From the NCBI GenBank assembly GCA_018818105.1, contig JAHISK010000155.1, positions 1 to 57,853 on the forward strand: a DNA stretch of 57,853 nucleotides, in the 5' to 3' direction. Positions 1-9,162 of this stretch are shown here, piece after piece. The position numbers and the translations under genes were made by a program. Within the stretch, counting starts at the first letter, position 1; every line of letters starts with the position of its first letter. The notes beneath the pieces were generated by a model, which ran no database searches, was not told the origin of the DNA, and saw only the letters and a program-made list of their open reading frames with translations. Source of the stretch: Candidatus Omnitrophota bacterium. Its GTDB lineage: Bacteria > Omnitrophota > Gorgyraeia > Duberdicusellales > 4484-171.

Positions 1-1
1 C

Positions 2-949
2 GCTGACTATATTAAGAATATGATTACCGGTGCGGCTCAAATGGATGGGGCAATTTTGGTTGTAGCGGCAACTGACGGACCGATGCCTCAAACCAGAGAA
101 CACATTTTGTTAGCACGGCAGGTAAATGTTCCTCATATCGTGGTGTTTATTAATAAAGTTGATCAGATGGATGACGCGGAATTAATTGATTTAGTTGAAG
201 TTGAGGTAAGAGAGCTTCTTTCTAAATATGAGTTTGATGGAAAATCTTTACCAGTGGTTAAAGGGTCTGCGTTAAAAGCAATGGAATGTGGATGCAGTAA
301 AGATGACTGCCCGAATTGTAAGCCAATTCTTGATTTAGTAAAAGCAGTAGATGATTATATTCCTCTGCCTAAGAGAGATATTGATAAGCCGTTTCTTATG
401 GCAGTTGAAGACGTATTTACTATCTCAGGTCGTGGGACTGTAGTTACAGGACGAGTTGAGAGAGGAAAAGTTAAGGTTAGTGAAGAGATAGAGTTAGTTG
501 GAATTCATGAGGAAACAAAGAAAACAGTTGTTACTGGCGTTGAAATGTTTAGAAAATTGCTTGATGAAGGGCAGGCAGGAGATAACCTTGGGTTACTTTT
601 GAGGGGTATAGCTAAAGAAGATGTAGAACGCGGAATGGTTTGCGCCAAAATAGGATCAATTAAGCCTCATAAAAAGTTTAAAGCTCAAGTTTACGCGTTA
701 AAGAAAGAAGAAGGTGGACGGCATACTCCGTTTTTTGGCGGGTACAGACCTCAATTCTATTTCCGAACAACCGATGTTACCGGATCCGTTACATTGCCTC
801 AGGGTGTAGAAATGGTTATGCCGGGCGATAGCGCTAATTTAGACGTTGAACTGATTCAGCCGGTGGCGATTGAAAAAGAAGTAAGATTTGCTATCCGTGA
901 AGGTGGTAGAACCGTTGGCGCGGGAGTAGTAACTGAAATTATAGCGTAA
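2..949 (+). CDS. tuf: Elongation factor Tu, 5'-truncated by window edge
   Basis: GTPase that delivers aminoacyl-tRNA to the ribosomal A site. The frame is open from base 2 and begins inside the G domain ([16 protein letters not shown]), so about the first 80 residues lie outside the window; the ATG at 20 is internal. The G4 motif NKVD, the G5 region GSALKA, and domains 2 and 3 ([13 protein letters not shown], then [16 protein letters not shown]) follow to the normal C-terminus VVTEIIA. An unusual cysteine-rich insert [11 protein letters not shown] (C-x-C-x4-C-x2-C, codons 287-319) sits after GSALKAME, where EF-Tu proteins vary in length. Its place just before rpsJ is the classic str-S10 junction. 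Identity is certain; metal binding by the insert is inferred. Confidence 0.98.
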   Translation, partial: ADYIKNMITGAAQMDGAILVVAATDGPMPQTREHILLARQVNVPHIVVFINKVDQMDDAELIDLVEVEVRELLSKYEFDGKSLPVVKGSALKAMECGCSKDDCPNCKPILDLVKAVDDYIPLPKRDIDKPFLMAVEDVFTISGRGTVVTGRVERGKVKVSEEIELVGIHEETKKTVVTGVEMFRKLLDEGQAGDNLGLLLRGIAKEDVERGMVCAKIGSIKPHKKFKAQVYALKKEEGGRHTPFFGGYRPQFYFRTTDVTGSVTLPQGVEMVMPGDSANLDVELIQPVAIEKEVRFAIREGGRTVGAGVVTEIIA

Positions 950-1055
950 AGAAAATAGAAACAAGATTTATCTTGATCTTTAAAGTTATTAGTAAAGTAG
1001 CTAGAGGTCGGTGTTATTCCTGTTTCTAAAAGAGTAAGTATGGAGTAAAGGAAAT

Positions 1056-1364
1056 ATGGTAAAGTTACGAATAAAATTGCGAGCATTTGATCATCGTATT
1101 TTAGATCAATCTACACAGGAAATAGTAGAGGTGGTATTACGGACAGGAGCTAAAATAAATGGGCCTATACCGTTGCCTACTAAAAAGAGAATTTATACTG
1201 TGAATCGATCTACAAATGTTGATAAAAAGTCTCGAGAACAATTTATGTTGGCGATTCATAAGAGGATTATTGATTTAGATGGTCCTACCGCGAAGACAAT
1301 TGAGGCTTTAAGGAAATTGAATTTGCCTGCCGGTGTTAACGTGGAAATAAAGCAAGAAGTATAG
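1056..1364 (+). CDS. rpsJ: 30S ribosomal protein S10
   Basis: Head protein of the small subunit, also the transcription antitermination factor NusE. It is 102 residues, the usual size, with the signature region [14 protein letters not shown] and a C-terminus typical of the family. The start ATG follows a purine-rich AAAGGAA. First gene of the S10 operon, 106 bases after tuf and followed by rplC after a 102-base spacer. Confidence 0.98.
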   Translation: MVKLRIKLRAFDHRILDQSTQEIVEVVLRTGAKINGPIPLPTKKRIYTVNRSTNVDKKSREQFMLAIHKRIIDLDGPTAKTIEALRKLNLPAGVNVEIKQEV

Positions 1365-1466
1365 AACGTAGCCAGAAACCCGAGTGTAGAAACCAGGGAT
1401 GGGGTTATACATAGTAGATTTAGAGTAATAGCAAGTTAGGGTATCTGGAAAAACAAAAGAGAAAAA

Positions 1467-2192
1467 ATGATTAAAGAAATTTTTGGGAAAAAAATAGGAA
1501 TGACTCAAATATTTAACGCCGACGGCGATTTAGTAGGAGTTACCCTTCTTGAGGTGGAACCGGTGTGTGTTTTAGAAAAAATAGAGTACGCTTCTAAGAA
1601 AGTTGTGAAGATTGGGGTTACAAAATTAGAGGGACGAAAGATTAATAAATTAAAAAAACCGGTTTTAGGGTATTTTAATAAATTAGGGTTCGGTGCGTAT
1701 CGATTTATTAAAGAAGTGATAGCTGATCCGACAGCTTTGTCTAAAGAAGTTGAAGATAAAGGATCTGAGGAAAAAACAACTGAAGAGAAAATAACCGAAG
1801 ATCAGCAATCCGCGCCGGTAGAAAAAAAAGCAACGCAAAGGGAGAAGAAAGAGATTGGTCTCGAAATTTTTAGCGAAGGCGATATAGTTCATGTAAGAGC
1901 TAAGACAAAGGGAAAAGGGTTTGCAGGAGGCATGAAAAAATATGGATGGGCGGGTCAGCCGAGATCTCATGGTTCCACATCGCATCGGAGAATTGGGTCA
2001 GTAGGGTCATCAGCTTATCCATCTAGAATTATAAAAGGGTTACATATGCCGGGGCATATGGGTAATGTGTATAGAATAATCAAAAACTTAAAGGTTGTTA
2101 AGGTAGATACGGATAAAAACTTATTAATTGTTAAAGGCGGAATTCCTGGAAGACGTGGAAGTATCGTTAAAATTACAAGAAAATCCCCTTAG
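1467..2192 (+). CDS. rplC: 50S ribosomal protein L3
   Basis: L3 nucleates 50S assembly near the peptidyl-transferase centre. The N-terminus (KKIGMTQIFNADG) and core (GKGFAGGMKKYGWAGQPRSH, then GLHMPGHMG) are canonical. At 241 residues it is some 30 longer than usual because of a Glu/Lys/Thr-rich low-complexity stretch at about residues 93-130, between the first beta strands and the core. The insert is probably disordered and surface-exposed. Second gene of the S10 operon. Confidence 0.97.
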   Translation: MIKEIFGKKIGMTQIFNADGDLVGVTLLEVEPVCVLEKIEYASKKVVKIGVTKLEGRKINKLKKPVLGYFNKLGFGAYRFIKEVIADPTALSKEVEDKGSEEKTTEEKITEDQQSAPVEKKATQREKKEIGLEIFSEGDIVHVRAKTKGKGFAGGMKKYGWAGQPRSHGSTSHRRIGSVGSSAYPSRIIKGLHMPGHMGNVYRIIKNLKVVKVDTDKNLLIVKGGIPGRRGSIVKITRKSP

Positions 2193-2273
2193 GGATAAGT
2201 ATTTAGATTTTCAGTGGTGTAGTTTTCCTACACCGTTAAAAAATAATATAAGATATTTTAGATATTTATAAAA

Positions 2274-2921
2274 ATGAAAAATAAAATAATAATACCAGTA
2301 TTGGATACAAATGGGAAGAAAAAGGATTCGATTGAATTAGACTCGCTCATTTTTGATGGAAAAGTGAGAGACGTTTTAATTCATCAAGCAGTAGTTACTT
2401 ATTTAGCAAATCAGCGAAAAGGGTTAGCATCGACAAAGACAAAAGGTAAAGTTCGGGGTGGTGGGGCAAAGCCTTGGCGTCAGAAAGGAACAGGAAGAGC
2501 AAGGGTTGGATCAAACCGGTCACCTTTATGGAGAGGCGGGGGAGTTACTTTTGGTCCTTTACCGAGATCTTATTATAAAGATTTTCCAAAGAGAATGAAA
2601 GTTTTAGCGTTACAAAGTGCGCTTAATGCTAAGTTAAAAGATAATGAATTGATAGTTTTAGATGATTTGGTAGTAAAATCTCATAAAACAAAAGACTTTT
2701 TAACGATTATTAATAATTTAAAAATAACAGATAGAAAGGTAAGATTTGTGGTAGAAAAAATAGATGATAAAGTTAAGCTGTCGTTACGAAATCTAGGGAA
2801 AGTAGAAATAGGAGAGGTAAATAATCTTAATACATACCAGGCTTTGAATTGTAAGGATTTAATTTTTACAAAAGAAGCAATTTTAAAAGTAGAGGAAAGA
2901 ATAAAAAAATGTCTAGTGTAA
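2274..2921 (+). CDS. rplD: 50S ribosomal protein L4
   Basis: L4 lines the exit tunnel and in many bacteria also represses the S10 operon. The tunnel loop signature GGGAKPWRQKGTGRARVG is present at about residues 61-80. Its 215 residues are normal length. The 3' end overlaps the start of rplW by 13 bases, which suggests translational coupling. The preceding 81-base spacer holds an imperfect CAGTGGTGTAG/CTACACCG palindrome. Confidence 0.97.
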   Translation: MKNKIIIPVLDTNGKKKDSIELDSLIFDGKVRDVLIHQAVVTYLANQRKGLASTKTKGKVRGGGAKPWRQKGTGRARVGSNRSPLWRGGGVTFGPLPRSYYKDFPKRMKVLALQSALNAKLKDNELIVLDDLVVKSHKTKDFLTIINNLKITDRKVRFVVEKIDDKVKLSLRNLGKVEIGEVNNLNTYQALNCKDLIFTKEAILKVEERIKKCLV

Positions 2922-3199
2922 AAAGTGTATATTCAGTTATTAAGGCACCGTTAACTACAGAGAAAACTACTGTAGCCGTTTCTCAGCGGAAATATTTTTT
3001 TTGGGTTGATAAAGCGGCTAATAAAATAGAAATTAAAAGGGCCGTTGAGAAAGTGTATAATGTTAAGGTTAAGACTGTCGCTTCACTCATTGTAAAAGGT
3101 AAAATGAAAAGGATAAGAGCTAATCAGCCCGGTAAGACTTCTGCTTGGAAGAAAGCGATAGTTACGTTGCAAAAAGGTAATCCGATAAATTTAACATAG
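2909..3199 (+). CDS. rplW: 50S ribosomal protein L23
   Basis: L23 sits at the tunnel exit and is the docking site for trigger factor and SRP. The 96-residue protein has the family pattern IKAPLTTEKTT, then AANKIEIKRAVEKVYNVKV and the basic GKMKRIR segment. It overlaps rplD by 13 bases and precedes rplB as in the standard S10 operon. Confidence 0.96.
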   Translation: MSSVKSVYSVIKAPLTTEKTTVAVSQRKYFFWVDKAANKIEIKRAVEKVYNVKVKTVASLIVKGKMKRIRANQPGKTSAWKKAIVTLQKGNPINLT

Positions 3200-3236
3200 G
3201 ATAAATTAATTAAATAGAAAGAGGTAGAGATTAGGT

Positions 3237-4088
3237 ATGGGAGTTAAAAAATTTAGACCAATAACACCGTCATTAAGATTTAAAGCTATTTCTGACTTTT
3301 CGGAAATTACGAAAGATAAACCGGAGAAGTCTCTTACAAAAAGCCTGAAAAAGAGTGGAGGAAGAAATAATAAAGGTCGAATTACTATGCGTCATCGAGG
3401 CGGCGGGCATAAAAGAAAATATCGAGTAATTGACTTTATGAGAGATAGATTTGATGTGGATGGTGAAGTTATCGCTATAGAATATGATCCTAACCGAAGT
3501 GCTCGAATTGCGTTAATAGAGTATAGTGATGGTGAGAAGCGATATATTTTATGTCCCGATAAATTAGGAGTCGGAGATAAAGTTAATAGTTCAAGTGATT
3601 CTCAAACTGACATAAAACCTGGGAATAGTATGAAGCTTAAACATATACCGCTGGGTACATTTATTCATAATATTGAGTTAGAACCGGGTCGTGGCGGTGT
3701 TTTTGTTCGAAGCGCGGGTGGTTGGTCTCAACTTATGGCTAGAGAACAGGGATTCGCCCAGTTACGTATGCCTAGCGGAGAAATTAGATTAGTAAAAGTT
3801 GATTGTCGTGCTACTGTTGGGCAAGTTGGCTTAATTGAAAAATCATCATTTGTTCATGGTAAAGCAGGTCGTATTCGTTGGCTAGGTAGAAGGTCTAAGG
3901 TAAGGGGAGTAGCAATGAATCCGGTAGACCATCCTCATGGCGGTGGAGAAGGTAAAGCAGGTCAGGGAAATCCTCATCCGGTTACTCCTTGGGGAAAACC
4001 TACTAAAGGGGCAAAAACCAGAAGACGTAAAAATAAGAGTACTAAGTACATAGTAAGTAGGAGAGCAAAAAGGAGATCTAAGAAATGA
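3237..4088 (+). CDS. rplB: 50S ribosomal protein L2
   Basis: L2 is needed for subunit association and peptidyl-transferase activity. Key stretches: [20 protein letters not shown] near residue 42, [18 protein letters not shown], and the C-terminal [20 protein letters not shown] loop with the conserved histidine. Length of 283 is slightly above usual because of a Ser-rich SSSDSQTD insert around residue 118. The last four bases are shared with rpsS (ATGA). Confidence 0.98.
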   Translation: MGVKKFRPITPSLRFKAISDFSEITKDKPEKSLTKSLKKSGGRNNKGRITMRHRGGGHKRKYRVIDFMRDRFDVDGEVIAIEYDPNRSARIALIEYSDGEKRYILCPDKLGVGDKVNSSSDSQTDIKPGNSMKLKHIPLGTFIHNIELEPGRGGVFVRSAGGWSQLMAREQGFAQLRMPSGEIRLVKVDCRATVGQVGLIEKSSFVHGKAGRIRWLGRRSKVRGVAMNPVDHPHGGGEGKAGQGNPHPVTPWGKPTKGAKTRRRKNKSTKYIVSRRAKRRSKK

Positions 4089-4372
4089 GTCGTTCAGTAA
4101 AGAAAGGACCGTTTGTTGATGGTAAGTTATTAAAGAAGGTTGAAAAATCTAAAATCGAGGGAGATAGAAAACCTATTAAAACCTGGTCTAGAGCTTCGAT
4201 GATTTTACCTGATTTTGTTGGAATGACGTTTGGAGTTCATGATGGAAGAAAGCATGTGCCGGTTTTTGTAACAGAATCAATGGTAGGGCATCGGTTAGGT
4301 GAGTTTGCTCTTACTAGAACATTTCGTCAGCATGGTGGTGTAAAAGCTAAAAAAGCGATACAAAAGAAATAA
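4085..4372 (+). CDS. rpsS: 30S ribosomal protein S19
   Basis: Small-subunit head protein that pairs with S13. Recognised by [15 protein letters not shown] at the N-terminus, [16 protein letters not shown] and [13 protein letters not shown]. The 95 residues are full length. The start overlaps the rplB stop by four bases, indicating coupled translation. Confidence 0.98.
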   Translation: MSRSVKKGPFVDGKLLKKVEKSKIEGDRKPIKTWSRASMILPDFVGMTFGVHDGRKHVPVFVTESMVGHRLGEFALTRTFRQHGGVKAKKAIQKK

Positions 4373-4433
4373 TAATTCATTTTTAAGTTGAGATTGGTAA
4401 AACTTTAAGATATAATAAGGATTTTTGAATATC

Positions 4434-4796
4434 ATGGTAACAAGAGCAGAAGCAAAATACATTAGAATATCTCCTTTCAAGGTAAGAGGCGTTATGAAAC
4501 TTATTAAAGGGGAGAAGGTTGGACACGCAATGGCCCTCTTATATGCGTTAAATAAAAAAGGGGCTGTTTGCGTTGAGAAAGTTTTAAAATCCGCTATTGC
4601 TAACGCTAAGAATAGAGGGTACGATGAGAATAAATTGTTCATTTCAAATATTATAGCTAATCCTGGACCGGCACTTAAGAGACATCGTGCAGCGTCTTTT
4701 GGTAGGGCTACAATGATAAAGAAGCGGACATCTCATATTTTAGTTGAATTAGATACGAAGGAGAAGATAATTCAAAACACAAAAAGTAAGAAGTAA
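4434..4796 (+). CDS. rplV: 50S ribosomal protein L22
   Basis: L22 contributes the constriction of the exit tunnel. The N-terminus TRAEAKYIRISPFKVRGVM and the C-terminal RAASFGRATMIKKRTSHI hook are diagnostic. The ATG at 4434 gives 120 residues; a TTG at 4425 in the same frame (adding MNI) is possible. AAGGA at 4417-4421 lies 12 bases before the ATG and 3 before the TTG, so the ATG is preferred weakly. Followed by a strong palindrome before rpsC. Confidence 0.95.
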   Translation: MVTRAEAKYIRISPFKVRGVMKLIKGEKVGHAMALLYALNKKGAVCVEKVLKSAIANAKNRGYDENKLFISNIIANPGPALKRHRAASFGRATMIKKRTSHILVELDTKEKIIQNTKSKK

Positions 4797-4797
4797 A

Positions 4798-4857
4798 CCC
4801 CGTTAGAGAACTTTGTTTTCTAACGGCATGCGCTGACGGTGGATTTCTCTAACGGGG
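4798..4857 (+). repeat. 60-base palindromic spacer element between rplV and rpsC
   Basis: A perfect 13-base inverted repeat, CCCCGTTAGAGAA (4798-4810) and TTCTCTAACGGGG (4845-4857), encloses a 34-base loop that itself contains CGTTAGA/TCTAACG pairing options. A shortened relative (CGTTAGAGAA, TTTTGTTTTC, TAATGGGG) lies at 7708-7743 behind rplE. No T-run follows, so this is not a standard terminator; it may be an attenuator, mRNA processing site or small mobile palindrome. Confidence 0.75.
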
Positions 4858-4875
4858 TAAAAGTAAAGAGGTATT

Positions 4876-5553
4876 ATGGGACAAAAAGTTCATCCGTATG
4901 TTATAAGATTAGGATTCGGCAAAGATTGGGGATCACGTTGGTTTTCTTCTAGAAGAAGAGAATATGCTAATTTTTTAGAAGAGGATTTAAATATACGTAA
5001 ATTTGTTAAACAGAGTTATCCTATGGGTTCAATCGCGGAGATAATTATTGAAAGAGTTTCTTCGGCACTTATACGGATAAGGATCAAAACCTCGCGTCCG
5101 GGAGTAATTATTGGTAGGCGCGGTCAAGATATAGAACGGGTAAAACAGGAAATTGTGGAGTTATCAAAGAAAGAAATAGTCATTGATGTTGAAGAAGTAA
5201 CAGAACCAGCTTTAGAAGCGCAGTTGGTAGCAGAGCTTATTTCTTTTCAGCTTTTACGGCGAGTAAATTTTCGAAGAGCGATGAAGAAATCGATTCAACA
5301 GGCAACAGCTTTAGGTTGTGAAGGGATAAAGGTAAGATGTTCGGGTAGATTAGGGGGGCTGGAGATTGCTCGTAGTGAAGTTTATAAATTTGGAAAAGTT
5401 CCTCTTCAAACTTTTCGGGCTGATATTGATTATGGTTTTTTTGAAGCTAGGACAACATATGGTAAGATTGGAGTAAAAGTGTGGATGTATAAGGGAGAGA
5501 AAAATTTAGGACATTATTTAATAAAAGAAGAAGTCAGTAAGGGAAGAAGGTAA
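4876..5553 (+). CDS. rpsC: 30S ribosomal protein S3
   Basis: Forms the mRNA entry tunnel and has helicase activity with S4 and S5. Features seen: [13 protein letters not shown] start, KH domain with [17 protein letters not shown] at about 75-95, and the C-terminal [15 protein letters not shown] and [16 protein letters not shown]. 225 residues is typical. One base separates it from rplP. Confidence 0.98.
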   Translation: MGQKVHPYVIRLGFGKDWGSRWFSSRRREYANFLEEDLNIRKFVKQSYPMGSIAEIIIERVSSALIRIRIKTSRPGVIIGRRGQDIERVKQEIVELSKKEIVIDVEEVTEPALEAQLVAELISFQLLRRVNFRRAMKKSIQQATALGCEGIKVRCSGRLGGLEIARSEVYKFGKVPLQTFRADIDYGFFEARTTYGKIGVKVWMYKGEKNLGHYLIKEEVSKGRR

Positions 5554-5554
5554 G

Positions 5555-5965
5555 ATGTTATTACCAAAAAGAGTAAAATATAGAAAATCTCAGAGAGGCA
5601 GAATGAAGGGGTTAGCGGTGAAAGGCTCTTCGGTTTCTTTTGGAGAATATGGGATTAAGGCATTAGAGCCAGCGTGGCTTAAGAATAATCAGATAGAAAC
5701 AGTAAGGGTTATTCTTACGAGGCGGTTGCGCCGAGGTGGTAAACTTTGGATCAGAGTTTTTCCTGATAAACCTGTAACCAAGAAGCCGGCTGAAACCCGG
5801 ATGGGAAAAGGTAAAGGAGATGTTGATAGCTGGGTAGCGGTTATAAAAAGAGGAAGAGTCCTTTTTGAAATAGGGGGAGTTCCTGAAGATTATGCTCGTG
5901 AGTCATTTAGGCTCATTGCCTATAAATTTGCTTTTAGAACAATGTTTGTAACGAGGCGAAAATGA
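5555..5965 (+). CDS. rplP: 50S ribosomal protein L16
   Basis: L16 helps position A-site tRNA. The N-terminus [19 protein letters not shown], central [26 protein letters not shown] and [16 protein letters not shown] are diagnostic; 136 residues is full length. The stop overlaps the rpmC start (ATGA at 5962-5965). Confidence 0.98.
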   Translation: MLLPKRVKYRKSQRGRMKGLAVKGSSVSFGEYGIKALEPAWLKNNQIETVRVILTRRLRRGGKLWIRVFPDKPVTKKPAETRMGKGKGDVDSWVAVIKRGRVLFEIGGVPEDYARESFRLIAYKFAFRTMFVTRRK

Positions 5966-6141
5966 AGATAAAAGATTTAAAAGGATTATCAAAGGAAGAG
6001 TTGACGGAAAAGAGAGAGAGCTTAAATAAGCAGTTAATGGAATTGCAGTTTAAGCGTAAGGTGGGAGTTGAGAAACCGCATATGTTTAAGTTGATAAAGA
6101 AAGATATCGCGCGTATTCTTACAATATTGGGAGATAAATAG
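5962..6141 (+). CDS. rpmC: 50S ribosomal protein L29
   Basis: A 59-residue protein beginning [20 protein letters not shown], with the helical Leu-rich ELQFKRKVG segment and the conserved ending [12 protein letters not shown]. Both sequence and position between L16 and S17 identify it. It overlaps rplP by four bases and lies one base before rpsQ. Confidence 0.96.
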   Translation: MKIKDLKGLSKEELTEKRESLNKQLMELQFKRKVGVEKPHMFKLIKKDIARILTILGDK

Positions 6142-6142
6142 A

Positions 6143-6394
6143 ATGAAGCAAGAAAAGCCGATAAAAAGAATTCTAGAAGGAATAGTAGTTTCAGATAAGA
6201 TGAATAAGACCATTGCTGTAACAGTAACAAAAAAACTATTTCACGCATTATATAAAAAGTTAATTGTTAAAAGAAAAAAATATAAAGCTCATGACGAGGA
6301 CAATAAGGCAAAAATTGGAGATAAGGTGAAAATAATTGAATCTAGACCGTATTCTAAGGATAAAAGATTCAGACTTTTAGAGATTATTAAATAA
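6143..6394 (+). CDS. rpsQ: 30S ribosomal protein S17
   Basis: Primary 16S rRNA binding protein with an OB fold. The signature GIVVSDKMNKTIAVTVTK is at residues 13-30 and KIGDKVKIIESRPYSKDKR later; 83 residues is normal. Starts one base after rpmC ends. Confidence 0.97.
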   Translation: MKQEKPIKRILEGIVVSDKMNKTIAVTVTKKLFHALYKKLIVKRKKYKAHDEDNKAKIGDKVKIIESRPYSKDKRFRLLEIIK

Positions 6395-6403
6395 TTACAG
6401 ATT

Positions 6404-6769
6404 ATGATTTATACTAGAACAAGATTAGATGTAGCAGATAATAGTGGAGCAAAAAAGGTTGCCTTTATTGGTGTTATTGGCAAAAAAAATAAAAGCCATG
6501 CTAATATAGGTGATGTTATTACTGGTAGTGTTAAAGAAGCTGCGCCTAATGCCGCGATAAAAAAGGGAGAAGTCGTAAGAGCTGTAATTGTAAGAACGCG
6601 GTTTCCTATTAATCGTAAAGATGGAATGATGATAAAGTTTGATAGAAATGCGTGTGTTATTATTGATAAACAGGGAAATCCGCGGTCAACAAGGGTTTTT
6701 GGTCCGGTAGCAAGGGAGTTGAGAGATAATTATAGCAAGATTTTATCATTGGCTCCGGAAGTTATATAG
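6404..6769 (+). CDS. rplN: 50S ribosomal protein L14
   Basis: Located at the subunit interface. The 121-residue protein has [19 protein letters not shown] at the start, [22 protein letters not shown] in the middle and the usual FGPVARELR close to the end. Nine bases after rpsQ, as in other spc-type operons. Confidence 0.98.
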   Translation: MIYTRTRLDVADNSGAKKVAFIGVIGKKNKSHANIGDVITGSVKEAAPNAAIKKGEVVRAVIVRTRFPINRKDGMMIKFDRNACVIIDKQGNPRSTRVFGPVARELRDNYSKILSLAPEVI

Positions 6770-6825
6770 AAGGATTCAGAATTCAGCATAAAGAAAAAAT
6801 AAGAAAGTAATTAAGAGGGGAAGAG

Positions 6826-7140
6826 ATGGGATTGAGGATAAAAAAAGGCGATAAAGTAGTAATTCTTGCAGGAAGAGATAAAGGTAAAACTGGCAAAGTT
6901 GTAAGTGTCCTTTTTGATCGCGACCGTGCTATTGTTGAAGGTATAAATTTAGTAAAGAAGCATTTTAAACGACGTTCAGAGAATGAACCCGGAGGAATAA
7001 AAGAAATACCTTCTTCATTACATATGTCGAATTTTAGTTTGTTTTGTTCTAATTGTGGAAAAGGCGTAAGATTTGGAATTAAAGTGTCATCAGACAAAAG
7101 TAAAATAAGGATTTGTAAAAAATGTCAGCAGCCGATATAA
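6826..7140 (+). CDS. rplX: 50S ribosomal protein L24, zinc-ribbon type
   Basis: Assembly-initiating large-subunit protein. The KOW motif is in residues 6-33 (KKGDKVVILAGRDKGKTGKV). Residues 74-100 carry CSNC and CKKC, a four-cysteine zinc ribbon that some bacterial L24 proteins have and others replace. RBS GAGGGGAAGAG precedes the ATG. The 3' end overlaps rplE by 19 bases. Confidence 0.96.
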   Translation: MGLRIKKGDKVVILAGRDKGKTGKVVSVLFDRDRAIVEGINLVKKHFKRRSENEPGGIKEIPSSLHMSNFSLFCSNCGKGVRFGIKVSSDKSKIRICKKCQQPI

Positions 7141-7706
7141 ACGAAAAATACATAGCAAGATTGCTTACTTTTTATCGAGACGAGGTTGTTTCTAAGATGA
7201 TGGATAAGTTTGGGTATAGTAATCGTTTAGCTGTTCCTCGTTTAAATAAGATTGTGATTAATATGGGGGTAGGAGCTGCGACTACAGATTCTAAACTTAC
7301 AGAAAGCGCGGCAGAGCAATTAGCTCAAATTAGCGGGCAGAAGGCAAAGATATGTAAGTCACGAAAGCCTATTTCTAATTTTAAGCTTAGAGAAGGGTTA
7401 GCTATTGGTTGTTGTGTTACGTTGCGAAAAGCTAGAATGTATGAATTTCTAGATCGGTTAATTACTGTTGCGATGCCTCGTATTAGAGATTTTAGGGGGT
7501 TTTCTCCGAAGTCTTTTGATGGTAAAGGTAATTATACTTTGGGTTTAGTTGAACAGAATATTTTTACAGAGTTGAATCTTGATAGAGTCACTAGAGCGCA
7601 AGGGATGAATATTACTTTTCAAACTAGTGCTGAGACAGATGAAGAAGCTAGAGAGTTGTTGCAACTTTTTGGGTTTCCTTTTAAACGAGATAAGGAAAAT
7701 AAGTAA
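7122..7706 (+). CDS. rplE: 50S ribosomal protein L5
   Basis: L5 binds 5S rRNA in the central protuberance. The family pattern is seen in PRLNKIVINMGVG, KAKICKSRKPISNFKLREG, RIRDFRGFSPKSFDGKGNYT and the C-terminal SAETDEEARELLQLFGFPF. 194 residues with a slightly extended N-terminus (MSAADINEK). Start lies inside the end of rplX. Confidence 0.97.
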   Translation: MSAADINEKYIARLLTFYRDEVVSKMMDKFGYSNRLAVPRLNKIVINMGVGAATTDSKLTESAAEQLAQISGQKAKICKSRKPISNFKLREGLAIGCCVTLRKARMYEFLDRLITVAMPRIRDFRGFSPKSFDGKGNYTLGLVEQNIFTELNLDRVTRAQGMNITFQTSAETDEEARELLQLFGFPFKRDKENK

Positions 7707-7911
7707 ATCTCGTTAGAGAATTTTGTTTTCTAATGGGGTAAAAGGCTTTAAGCTCATTGACATCAAAGATGTCAATGATTCTTCCGAACCAGAGTTCATT
7801 GTATTCACTCAGTTCGGGATTTCGTGTGCGGCTAATGCCACGCGGTAAATTCGTACATACGGCTTAAGCTTCTTATAGGTGTATAGGCGTGTACGCATTG
7901 AAGGAGAAAAT
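7707..7911 (+). other. Structured 205-base spacer between rplE and rpsN
   Basis: No ORF is supported here; the GTG-initiated extension of rpsN to 7879 lacks homology. The spacer holds a diverged copy of the rplV/rpsC palindrome (7708-7743), a perfect 11-bp hairpin TCATTGACATC-AAA-GATGTCAATGA (7754-7778), and a CCGAAC/GTTCGG pair (7784-7789 with 7812-7817). It could be an RNA leader controlling the downstream spc genes, in the general area where S8 regulates this operon in Escherichia coli. That role is inferred. Confidence 0.6.
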
Positions 7912-8106
7912 ATGGCGACCACAGCAAAAATTGAAAAGTGGAAGAGAGAAAGAACTAATCCAAAGTTTTCAACTCGAAGGAAGAATCGGTGTCGGTTATG
8001 CGGCAGACCTCGAGGGTACATACGTGACTTTGAGCTTTGTCGTATTTGTTTTCGGCAGCTTGCTTGGCGAGGGTTAATACCAGGTGTAAAGAAAGCTAGT
8101 TGGTAA
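7912..8106 (+). CDS. rpsN: 30S ribosomal protein S14, zinc type
   Basis: Small-subunit head protein. The ATG at 7912 has AAGGAG seven bases upstream and gives 64 residues, the size of the zinc-binding short form. Cysteines C27, C30, C43 and C46 (CRLC, CRIC) form the zinc site, followed by [18 protein letters not shown], the usual ending. An upstream in-frame GTG at 7879 is rejected. Confidence 0.97.
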   Translation: MATTAKIEKWKRERTNPKFSTRRKNRCRLCGRPRGYIRDFELCRICFRQLAWRGLIPGVKKASW

Positions 8107-8165
8107 TAATTTCGATAAAGTCGAAGAGATTGAGTAAAAAAGATTGAACAAAATATTGGAGGAAT

Positions 8166-8561
8166 ATGAGTAGAACAGATTTGATAGCCGATGTTTTTAC
8201 TATAATTAGAAACGCGACGCAAGCAAAGAAAGAGGATACTTTAATTCCTTGGTCTAAGCTTGTTTTAAAGATATGTGAAATTCTTGTAAAAGAAGGTTAT
8301 CTAGAAAATTTCAAAGAGATTGATTTGGAGAAATTTAAGAAAATAAAGGTATATCTTAAATATGATAATAAAAAGCCTGCGTTTGCTACATTGAAAAGAG
8401 TTTCAACTCCGAGTAGAAGGATCTATGTTCAGGGAAATAAAGTTCCTGTAGTTTTAAAAGGATATGGAACAGCAATAATGTCGACATCTTCAGGTATTAT
8501 TACTGGGAAAGAAGCAAGAGAAAAAGGTGTTGGTGGTGAAGTTTTAGGTATGGTGTGGTAG
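8166..8561 (+). CDS. rpsH: 30S ribosomal protein S8
   Basis: Binds the central domain of 16S rRNA and in enterobacteria represses the spc operon. Recognised by DLIADVFTIIRNATQAKKE at the start and the highly conserved STSSGIITGKEAREKGVGGE near the end. 131 residues, full length; RBS GGAGG at 8158-8162. Confidence 0.98.
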   Translation: MSRTDLIADVFTIIRNATQAKKEDTLIPWSKLVLKICEILVKEGYLENFKEIDLEKFKKIKVYLKYDNKKPAFATLKRVSTPSRRIYVQGNKVPVVLKGYGTAIMSTSSGIITGKEAREKGVGGEVLGMVW

Positions 8562-8614
8562 AGTCGGAAGACTGAAAACAGAAGACAGAGGATGGAAGAA
8601 AAGAGGGGAATAAG

Positions 8615-9154
8615 ATGTCAAGAATAGGAAAACAGCCAGTAAATTTACCGAAAGATGTAAAAGCAAAACAAGAAGGCTCTGCTTTGCTTATTGAAGGGAA
8701 GAAAGGCAAACTTAGTTTAGATGTTCCTTATGGAATAGAGGTAGGGGTAGATAGTGATAAGGTTATTGTAAAACGAAATAATGATAGCAAGAAATTGAGA
8801 AGCCTTCATGGAACGATAAGAGCGTTGATTAGTAATATTGTTATAGGAGTAACAGAGGGGTTTAAGAAGGAATTAGAGATTGTTGGGGTAGGATATAAAG
8901 CAGCAATGAAAGGTAATAAGTTAGTTCTTAATATGGGGTTTTCTCATCTCGTGGAATTTGATGTTGCTTCTGATCTTAAAGTTTCGGTTCCGGTGGCTAC
9001 TCGTATTGTAGTTGAAGGTATTGATAAACAAAAAGTCGGAGAATTTTCCGCAAAGGTGAGAAGGATATATCCACCGGAACCGTATAAAGGGAAAGGTATA
9101 AGATATTCAGGGGAAGAAGTTAGAAAAAAAGTAGGAAAAGCTTTAGCTAAATAA
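8615..9154 (+). CDS. rplF: 50S ribosomal protein L6
   Basis: Two tandem L6 repeats, N-terminal SRIGKQPVNLPKDV and C-terminal VEFSAK-type region ending in PPEPYKGKGIRYSGEEVR. The 179 residues are typical. The spacer before it (8562-8614) is purine-rich with GAAGACTGAAAACAGAAGACAG-like words related to the 7-base repeats elsewhere in the window. Confidence 0.97.
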   Translation: MSRIGKQPVNLPKDVKAKQEGSALLIEGKKGKLSLDVPYGIEVGVDSDKVIVKRNNDSKKLRSLHGTIRALISNIVIGVTEGFKKELEIVGVGYKAAMKGNKLVLNMGFSHLVEFDVASDLKVSVPVATRIVVEGIDKQKVGEFSAKVRRIYPPEPYKGKGIRYSGEEVRKKVGKALAK

Positions 9155-9162
9155 TAAATAAA

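Noticed and set aside
7889-8077. 62-codon ORF overlapping rpsN in another frame
   Set aside because: Out-of-frame shadow of S14, which has clear zinc Cys motifs.
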